Below, one piece after another: positions 30,199 to 35,488 of a stretch of DNA of 35,488 bases (its first letter is position 1; each line of letters starts with the position of its first letter). The stretch is from assembly GCA_001872545.1 (NCBI GenBank), contig MNWN01000034.1, positions 1-35,488 on the forward strand. The letters are read 5' to 3'. Below the pieces are notes generated by a model, which saw only the letters and a list, made by a program, of their open reading frames with translations, did no database searches and was not told the DNA's origin. The stretch comes from Parcubacteria group bacterium CG1_02_58_44 (GTDB taxonomy: Bacteria; Patescibacteriota; Patescibacteriia; SG8-24). A program made the position numbers and the translations under genes.

Positions 30199-31611
30199 AT
30201 GGCTGAGAAGCGAATCAAAAAAGAAAACTCGAGTCTGAGCCAGGAGTTGGCTCGGGCTTCACGGTCGCCGGCCAGGTTTCAGTCTGGTCCGGGCCTGACC
30301 GAGGAATTGGTGGTCGAAATCTCAAGGCAGAAGGACGAGCCGGAATGGATGCTCGAGAGGCGGCTGCGTGGGCTGGAGCTGTGGCAGGAGAAGCCGATGC
30401 CGGCATGGGGTCCGTCGCTCGACGGACTGGAGCTCGATCGGCTGTCCTACTTCGTCCGTCCGAACGCGGAGGAGTCGCGGTACTGGAAGGACGTGCCGAC
30501 GGAAATTCGACGGACCTTCGATCGACTGGGTCTGCCCCAGGCCGAGCGGGAGGCGCTCTCCGGCGTGGGCGCGCAGTTCGACTCCGATGTCGTCTATCAT
30601 AATCTGAAAAAGGAATGGAAGGAGTTGGGCGTGATTTTTGAAAGCATGGACGTGGCGGTGCGCAAGTATCCCGAGTTGGTGCGGGAGCGGTTCATGAGCC
30701 GTTGCGTCCCGATCGGCGAGCATAAGTTCACAGCCCTGCATGCCGCAGTCTGGAGCGGGGGCACGTTCATCTACGTCCCGTCGGGAGTGGAGGTCACGGT
30801 GCCGATGCAGGCCTACTTTCGTATGAACTCGGAGCGCGGCGGCCAGTTCGAGCACACGCTGATCGTCGCCGACGAGGGCAGTACGGTCGAGTACATTGAG
30901 GGCTGTTCCGCGCCCAACTACACGACCAGCTCGCTCCACGCCGGATGCGTCGAGATTTTCGTCGGACGTAACGCCACCGTGCGCTATTCGTCGATCGAGA
31001 ACTGGAGCAGGAACGTCTATAACCTGAACACCAAGCGCGCCGTGGTCGATGAAGGCGGCACGATCGAGTGGCTGTCCGGCAATCTGGGCAGCTGCACTAC
31101 CATGCTCTACCCGTGCAGCGTGCTCGCGGGGCGGGGCGCGCGTTCGGACGCCCTGGGTATCGCCATGGCCGGTGTCGGGCAACAGCAGGACACTGGTTTC
31201 AAGGCGATTCATCTGGCAGCAGACACTACCTCGACTATTCGCACCAGAAGTATTAGCAAGGGCGGAGGACGGGCCTCGTATCGGGGATTGGTTCAGGTGG
31301 GACCGGAGGCGGCGGCGGCGAGGTCTTCGGTAAGCTGCAACGCGCTGATCATCGGTTCCGGTTCGGGTTCCGACACCTGGCCGATTTTGCGGACGGTCCG
31401 TGGCGATTCCGAGCTCACTCACGAGGCACGGGTCGGACGGATCGGCACTGAGGAAATGTTCTACCTGATGAGTCGCGGACTGACAGAGGATGAGGCGATA
31501 AAGATGATCGTCGGCGGCTTTGTCGATCCGGTTGTGCGGCGGTTGCCGCTCGAGTACGCGGTCGAACTAAATCGTCTGGTCGAGATGGAAATGGAAGGCA
31601 CTGTTGGTTGA
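30199..31611 (+). CDS. sufB: Fe-S cluster assembly scaffold SufB
   Basis: A 470-residue SufB, core of the SufBC2D complex on which Fe-S clusters are built. The conserved blocks YHNLKKEWKELGVIF, FIYVPSGVEV, YFRMNSERGGQFEHTLI, EYIEGCSAP, HAGCVEIFV and SIENWS with VYNLNTKR appear in order, followed by the beta-helix region and the C-terminal MSRGLTEDEAIKMIVGGFVD helix. Length is normal. It starts 3 nt after the regulator stop with no SD, suggesting coupled translation. Confidence 0.97.
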   Translation: MAEKRIKKENSSLSQELARASRSPARFQSGPGLTEELVVEISRQKDEPEWMLERRLRGLELWQEKPMPAWGPSLDGLELDRLSYFVRPNAEESRYWKDVPTEIRRTFDRLGLPQAEREALSGVGAQFDSDVVYHNLKKEWKELGVIFESMDVAVRKYPELVRERFMSRCVPIGEHKFTALHAAVWSGGTFIYVPSGVEVTVPMQAYFRMNSERGGQFEHTLIVADEGSTVEYIEGCSAPNYTTSSLHAGCVEIFVGRNATVRYSSIENWSRNVYNLNTKRAVVDEGGTIEWLSGNLGSCTTMLYPCSVLAGRGARSDALGIAMAGVGQQQDTGFKAIHLAADTTSTIRTRSISKGGGRASYRGLVQVGPEAAAARSSVSCNALIIGSGSGSDTWPILRTVRGDSELTHEARVGRIGTEEMFYLMSRGLTEDEAIKMIVGGFVDPVVRRLPLEYAVELNRLVEMEMEGTVG

Positions 31612-31615
31612 AGTT

Positions 31616-32641
31616 ATGACGACCATTATAGATAAAAAATGTGAGACGAAGAACTGTCCGGCGGGTGACTGCGGGACCTGCCGAACCTGCCGAACTGGCT
31701 GTTCCAACACAAAGAAGGCGTTAGTTTTGGGTTGGACTGAGGCTTTGCGACATCGGACGGTCGGTACGGCTCTAGCTAGTCTGCCGGCCGATCTCGCTTC
31801 GACCGACGGAACAGTGGTCTTCGTTCCGGCCGGTTGCCGAGTCGAAGGGCCGGTTCGTCTGGCAGACTGCGGTTCACCGAACGGAACTCTGGCGGTCGTG
31901 GCCGAAGCCGGCAGCGAACTGACTCTGCTCGATACGGCGCGCTGCGGCTGCGGTGACGGACCGCAGCAGGCCAGACTTTTGATTTTTGTCGGCCGAGGTG
32001 CGACGGTTCGCCTAACCGAACTGCGCTGTCTGCTCGAAGATCAACGGTTTGACGGGCGTATCTGGGCCTCGGTGAACGAAGACGGAAGATTGAAACTTTT
32101 TTCCGGGCTGCTGGGAGGAGGACATCTGAACTGTCGGACGGAAATAGCCCTCGAGAGTCGAGGTGCGGCGGTCGAAAGATACGGACTGGCGCTGGGTACC
32201 GAGAACGGACACTGCGAGATGAACGACACAATTCGACATTTCGCCGTCGGCACTTCTTCATATATCATGACCAGAAGCGTTTTGACCGATCATGCGTCCG
32301 CCGACTGGCGGCTGCTAACCGAGATCGAACCGAAGGCTGAAGAGTGCGACGGACGACAGGATTGTCGTACTTTACTGCTCTCACCAACGGCGAGAGCTGA
32401 AATAGTACCTTCGTTCGAGATCGGCACTGACGACGTAACCTGTTCGCATAGCGCCTCGATCGGCCAGCCGGACGCACAGTCGCTGTTCTACCTTGAATCG
32501 CGCGGCCTGCCGGCGGAACAGGCTCGACGGCTGACTGCGCTAGGATTCTTCCGTCCGCTTGTCGAACGGATCTGGGATGACGAGACACGGGAGACGGTTT
32601 TGGGCATGATTCAATCGCGGCTGGAATGCCGAGTAAACTAA
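31616..32641 (+). CDS. sufD: SufD-like Fe-S assembly protein with Cys-rich N-terminus
   Basis: A 341-residue SufB/SufD family protein, shorter than SufB and second in the operon, so it is taken as SufD. The C-terminal part has the diagnostic YIMTRSVLTDHASADWRLLT, SHSASIGQPDAQSLFYLESR and the GLPAEQARRL helix. The N-terminal 30 residues are odd: six cysteines at 9, 14, 19, 22, 25 and 29 (NCPAGDCGTCRTCRTGC), with a further CGCGDG stretch around residue 105. I do not know this in typical SufD; it could bind a metal or cluster. The ATG at 31616 is used rather than a TTG at 31604 that overlaps sufB. Confidence 0.88.
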   Translation: MTTIIDKKCETKNCPAGDCGTCRTCRTGCSNTKKALVLGWTEALRHRTVGTALASLPADLASTDGTVVFVPAGCRVEGPVRLADCGSPNGTLAVVAEAGSELTLLDTARCGCGDGPQQARLLIFVGRGATVRLTELRCLLEDQRFDGRIWASVNEDGRLKLFSGLLGGGHLNCRTEIALESRGAAVERYGLALGTENGHCEMNDTIRHFAVGTSSYIMTRSVLTDHASADWRLLTEIEPKAEECDGRQDCRTLLLSPTARAEIVPSFEIGTDDVTCSHSASIGQPDAQSLFYLESRGLPAEQARRLTALGFFRPLVERIWDDETRETVLGMIQSRLECRVN

Positions 32642-32645
32642 ACCT

Positions 32646-33896
32646 ATGAACGAACAGGAATACAACATCGCAGGCCTATCCCGTCAGGAGTTTCCCATGC
32701 TTCAGGACGCTGCCTGCCGTGACCGTAACGGTCGGCCTTTTCATTATCTCGATTCCGCCGCCTCGGCCCTGACGCCGGAGTCGGTTCTGCGGGCCATGGA
32801 CGGTTATTATCGGCAGTACCGCTGCAACGTGCATCGCGGCATGTACGACGAGAGCGCCCGGGCTACGGAAGAGTACGAGACCTCTCGTATCAAGGTCGCC
32901 GGCCTGCTGAACGCCGCACCGGAGGAGATCGTCTTCACCCGCGGTGCTACCGAGTCGCTCAACATGGTCGCCTATAAGTTGGCAGCGCGGCTCGGTCCGG
33001 GCGACGAGGTGGTAATCTCGATCATGGAGCACCATGCCAATCTGGTTACGTGGCAGCAGTTCGCCAAACAGTACGGATTCAAGGTCCGGTTCATCGGCCT
33101 GAGGGACGACTTCACTTTGGATATGGATGAGGCCCGGCGGCTGATCGGTCCGCAGACTAAGGTGGTGTCGGTAATGCATGTCTCGAACGCGCTCGGCACC
33201 GTCCTGCCCTTGGGCGAGCTGCATGATCTGGCACGACAGCACGGTGCAACGGTCATTGTCGATGCGGCACAGTCAGTCGGGCATCGCCCGATTGATGTCC
33301 AAACGATGGACTGCGACTTCTTGGCCTTCTCCGGACACAAGATGTACGGACCGACCGGCATCGGCGTGCTGTACGGCAAGCACGAAAGGCTCGATGCACT
33401 CGATCCGTTTCTCTATGGAGGCGACATGATCCTGGAGGTGACGGAAGAGGACTCGAAGTGGAACGGCCCGCCGCACAAGTTCGAGGCCGGCACACCGAAC
33501 ATCGCCGGAGCGATCGGTCTGGGCGCGGCGGTGGACTTCGTGACTGCGGTCGGCGTGGAGAACATCGAACGACATGAAAGGGCACTGGCTCGAAGGGCAC
33601 TCAGCCGGCTGGCTGACGTTCCGGGGTTGAAAATTTATGGGCCTACGAACGACGAGTTGGATCGTGGCGGAGTCGTATCATTTAATGTCGAAGGCATCCA
33701 TCCGCACGACATGGCCGACATTCTGGGCGGTGAGGGCGTCTGTACCCGTGGCGGGCACCATTGTGCCATGCCGCTCATGCGGCGACTGGGGCTGCCGGGC
33801 ACGACCCGGGCCAGCTTCGGCCTTTACAACGGCGAAAAGGACATCGAGGCGCTGCAGAGTGCCATTCTGAAAGCCATTAAGACCCTGAAGGCATGA
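32646..33896 (+). CDS. sufS: Cysteine desulfurase SufS
   Basis: A 416-residue pyridoxal-phosphate enzyme that takes sulfur from cysteine for the Suf scaffold. The PLP lysine is K232 in FSGHKMYGP, the PLP-binding H130 block is MEHHANLVTW, and the active Cys that carries the persulfide is C373 in RGGHHCAMPLM. The N-terminal LDSAASALTP block is typical of class II desulfurases (SufS). It is 4 nt after sufD and overlaps sufU by 4 nt (ATGA). Confidence 0.97.
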   Translation: MNEQEYNIAGLSRQEFPMLQDAACRDRNGRPFHYLDSAASALTPESVLRAMDGYYRQYRCNVHRGMYDESARATEEYETSRIKVAGLLNAAPEEIVFTRGATESLNMVAYKLAARLGPGDEVVISIMEHHANLVTWQQFAKQYGFKVRFIGLRDDFTLDMDEARRLIGPQTKVVSVMHVSNALGTVLPLGELHDLARQHGATVIVDAAQSVGHRPIDVQTMDCDFLAFSGHKMYGPTGIGVLYGKHERLDALDPFLYGGDMILEVTEEDSKWNGPPHKFEAGTPNIAGAIGLGAAVDFVTAVGVENIERHERALARRALSRLADVPGLKIYGPTNDELDRGGVVSFNVEGIHPHDMADILGGEGVCTRGGHHCAMPLMRRLGLPGTTRASFGLYNGEKDIEALQSAILKAIKTLKA

Positions 33897-34297
33897 ACGG
33901 TATCGACCACGATCGAATTGGGCGGGCTGATCTTTATCGGCAGAACATCCTGGACCATAACCGTTCGCCACGCAACAGGCGTCGGATGGACGACGCTACG
34001 ATCAGCCGGCGCGAGGTCAACATGAGCTGCGGCGACGATGTAGAGATTTTCGTTCGGGTAGAGGATGGCCGCATCGCCGACCTAAGCTTTGATGGCATCG
34101 GCTGTGCCATCAGTCAGGCCGCGACTTCGATGCTGACCGAGAAGGCCAAGGGTTTGACTTTGGAAGAGGTGGCGGTCTTGGATCGCAGTTTCGTCTTCGG
34201 ACTATTGGGGGTCGAAGTCGGACCGGCCCGACTAAAGTGTGCTCTCTTGGGTCTCGAGACCCTGAAGAAGGCACTGCGGGAAAATTCTGATACCTAA
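33893..34297 (+). CDS. sufU: SufU/IscU-like sulfur acceptor or scaffold
   Basis: A 134-residue IscU-fold protein. The three conserved cysteines are C46 (MSCGDD), C71 (GIGCAISQAATSM) and C116 (RLKCALLGL), with D48 completing the zinc or cluster site. The insertion between the second and third Cys that marks SufU is visible in part (residues 90-110). In SufU systems it passes sulfur from SufS to SufB and holds zinc. Its ATG overlaps the sufS stop, so it is translationally coupled. Confidence 0.92.
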   Translation: MNGIDHDRIGRADLYRQNILDHNRSPRNRRRMDDATISRREVNMSCGDDVEIFVRVEDGRIADLSFDGIGCAISQAATSMLTEKAKGLTLEEVAVLDRSFVFGLLGVEVGPARLKCALLGLETLKKALRENSDT

Positions 34298-34333
34298 ATT
34301 GTTATTTCGGACCTGATTCGGGAACCGTAATCA

Positions 34334-34422
34334 TGTCGTCCCGAAAATTTGCGTCAGCAATTATCCGGGATCCAGGGCAGGACATTAACGGCTCTGGATT
34401 CCGGCTCAAGGCCGGAAGGACA
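34334..34422 (+). repeat. REP-like pair (REPIN/MITE-like) between sufU and sufC
   Basis: An 89-bp block bounded by TGTCGTCCCG and CGGAAGGACA, which are near inverted repeats. Inside, the left unit (TCCCGAAAATTTG / CAATTATCCGGGA) and the right unit (TTCCGG / CCGGAA) are each palindromic, with GGATCCAG and CTGGAT facing each other. The left unit resembles REP-type repeats with a GGGATCCAG end known from many bacteria. A second copy of the left unit lies just after sufC. Confidence 0.7.
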
Positions 34423-34431
34423 AACAGAAAG

Positions 34432-35175
34432 ATGACTATCATGAGCAACAAGCAACTCAAAATTGAAAACCTAAAGGTGGCCCGCGGGGGACAGGAGATC
34501 GTTCATGGCGTCTCCTTCGAGATTCCGGCCGGTACGCTTCGAGTTTTGATGGGTCCGAACGGGTCGGGCAAGAGCTCGTTGGCGAACGCACTCATGGGAC
34601 ATCCCGACTACGTGATCACGGATGGCTGTGTAGTGCTGGACGGCGAGGACATTACGTCTCTGACGCCGGACCGGCGCGCCAGGCTCGGACTACTGCTGTC
34701 GCTGCAGTCGCCGCCCGAAGTGCCGGGCGTGCCGTTGGCTGAATTCCTGCGCCTGGTCTACAACTCCTTGCATGACCAGGACATCGATCCTGTGGACTTC
34801 CGGCAGATGCTCGAGGTGCAGCTCAAGCGGTTCGGTCTTCCGATCTCGTTCGCTGACCGTGGAGTCAATGAGGGCTTCTCCGGCGGCGAGCGAAAAAAGT
34901 CGGAGATGCTGCAGCTCGCGGTGCTCTCGCCCAAGTACGCCGTGCTCGACGAGACCGACTCAGGCCTGGACGTGGACGCGCTCAAGATGGTGGCCGAGGG
35001 GGTCAACGCGCTGCAGTCCGAGGGAACCGGCCTGCTGCTCATCACGCACCACACGCGAATACTCGACTATCTGAAACCGGATCGGGTACTGGTAATGAAG
35101 GATGGTCACATTGTCCGTGAAGGAGGTCCGGAGCTGGCGCGGGAGATTGAAGAGAAGGGATTTGGAGAAATTTAA
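34432..35175 (+). CDS. sufC: Suf ATPase SufC
   Basis: A 247-residue ABC-type ATPase that powers the SufBCD scaffold. Walker A is GPNGSGKSS, the Q-loop SLQSPPEVPGVPL is the SufC-type, the signature is FSGGERKKSE, Walker B is YAVLDETDSGLD and the switch is LITHHTRIL. It is separated from sufU by 134 nt, much of it a repeat element, unlike the tight spacing of the other suf genes. The frame continues upstream into the repeat to 34333, which is not a sensible start. Either 34432 or 34441 is the true ATG; GGAAGGA lies upstream, in the repeat's right end. Confidence 0.95.
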   Translation: MTIMSNKQLKIENLKVARGGQEIVHGVSFEIPAGTLRVLMGPNGSGKSSLANALMGHPDYVITDGCVVLDGEDITSLTPDRRARLGLLLSLQSPPEVPGVPLAEFLRLVYNSLHDQDIDPVDFRQMLEVQLKRFGLPISFADRGVNEGFSGGERKKSEMLQLAVLSPKYAVLDETDSGLDVDALKMVAEGVNALQSEGTGLLLITHHTRILDYLKPDRVLVMKDGHIVREGGPELAREIEEKGFGEI

Positions 35176-35187
35176 ATCAGCTGTACA

Positions 35188-35241
35188 TGTCGTCCCGGAA
35201 ATTGTGTCAGCAATTATCCGGGATCCAGAGTCAGATATTAA
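35188..35241 (+). repeat. Second copy of the REP-like unit, after sufC
   Basis: About 54 bp matching 34334-34388 with few differences, including TGTCGTCCCG, AATT, GTCAGCAATTATCCGGGATC and CCAG, then ATATTAA. The right-hand unit of the first copy is missing; instead GGGTCATGACTAGTTAA leads into the IS1595-type element, whose insertion may have cut it. Confidence 0.75.
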
Positions 35242-35255
35242 TAATTGGGTCATGA

Positions 35256-35488
35256 CTAGTTAAGAGGGTCCTTTCGCAAGATGTTGAGTAACTTTTTGTA
35301 GGTGTCTTCGTGTCGGTAATTGAACCTGAATTCGCATTCTTTCAGATGCAGGTAGAACAGATCCTTTCGGATGCCACGTCGTTTCATCAGCCGGGTCTTC
35401 GCCGTCCCCCAGAAGCTCTCGATGCCGTTAATATGCACGCCTGTTCCCGTGATGGCAAATTCATTTTCCCCGTGGTTCGCGCTGTGAT
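35256..35488 (-). CDS. IS1595-family (ISXO2-like) transposase, C-terminal part
   Basis: The last ~77 residues of an ISXO2-type DDE transposase; the frame is open to the window edge, so its start lies outside. ANHGENEF, then VHINGIESFWGTAKTRL and FYLHLKECEFRFNYR are the family's C-terminal signature, with the final catalytic glutamate in IESFWG. Upstream of the stop in the element's own direction nothing looks broken. The element's left end probably lies near 35226, where the repeat copy stops. Confidence 0.9.
   Translation of the reverse strand, partial: HSANHGENEFAITGTGVHINGIESFWGTAKTRLMKRRGIRKDLFYLHLKECEFRFNYRHEDTYKKLLNILRKDPLN

Noticed and set aside
34333-34431. Upstream extension of sufC to an ATG at 34333
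   Set aside because: These codons are the REP-like repeat; SufC proteins begin near the residues encoded from 34432 or 34441.

Overview
The window (about 35.5 kb) looks like a chromosomal segment of a bacterium with small, tightly packed genes, most likely a member of the Patescibacteria/CPR. That is an inference from protein style: an HMA-TauE-cupredoxin fusion, a compact NiFe hydrogenase with a CC-type small subunit, a tiny zinc-ribbon protein, and many genes without Shine-Dalgarno (SD) sites. TGA behaves as an ordinary stop codon. Most of the window is GC-rich (roughly 60% by eye). The first 3.8 kb is clearly more AT-rich, and both window edges carry insertion-sequence transposase fragments.

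Layout. (1) 1-3.9 kb: IS30-type transposase tail, a DinD/Bro-N-like protein and a type III restriction (Res) helicase-nuclease with no methylase in view. (2) 3.9-5.0 kb, minus strand: a cysteine-rich membrane-anchored protein and a YgjP-like metallopeptidase. (3) 5.1-13.1 kb: copper handling (small membrane protein, HMA/TauE-like/cupredoxin fusion, CopA), a secreted Asp-box beta-propeller, and a second P-type cation ATPase. (4) 13.1-17.4 kb: a structured leader, an unknown protein, a full-length but metal-ligand-less paralogue of the NiFe hydrogenase large subunit, a conserved unknown protein, a 3'-5' exonuclease and a degenerate SRAP-like protein. (5) 17.4-22.2 kb: a hydrogenase operon (2x[4Fe-4S] ferredoxin, three-Cys ferredoxin, FAD oxidoreductase, small and large subunits, small membrane protein), with the maturation protease on the opposite strand. 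(6) 22.3-29.6 kb: a mini zinc-ribbon protein, oligoendopeptidase F, pseudouridine synthase, two lysozyme/transglycosylase-like exported proteins, a VIT1/CCC1 transporter, a frameshifted RecB/Cas4-like nuclease and a possible ribbon-helix-helix protein. (7) 29.7-35.2 kb: an Rrf2/IscR-like regulator followed by sufB-sufD-sufS-sufU and, across a REP-like repeat pair, sufC; then an IS1595-type transposase fragment.

How it fits together. The Suf operon would supply Fe-S clusters to the hydrogenase, its ferredoxins and the cluster-sensing regulator. The hydrogenase operon looks soluble: the catalytic pair feeds ferredoxins and an FAD/pyridine-nucleotide oxidoreductase. The most unusual element is the 14.0-15.2 kb gene, homologous end to end with the active large subunit 5 kb downstream but lacking three of the four nickel-binding cysteines. 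A second theme is expression style: several genes have promoters whose -10 box lies 7-9 nt before the ATG (leaderless mRNAs), most operon-internal genes lack an SD, and a few unknown genes have strong SDs. No gene-free stretch exceeds 300 bases; the largest is 13109-13389, described as a leader region. No tRNA, rRNA or CRISPR array was seen.
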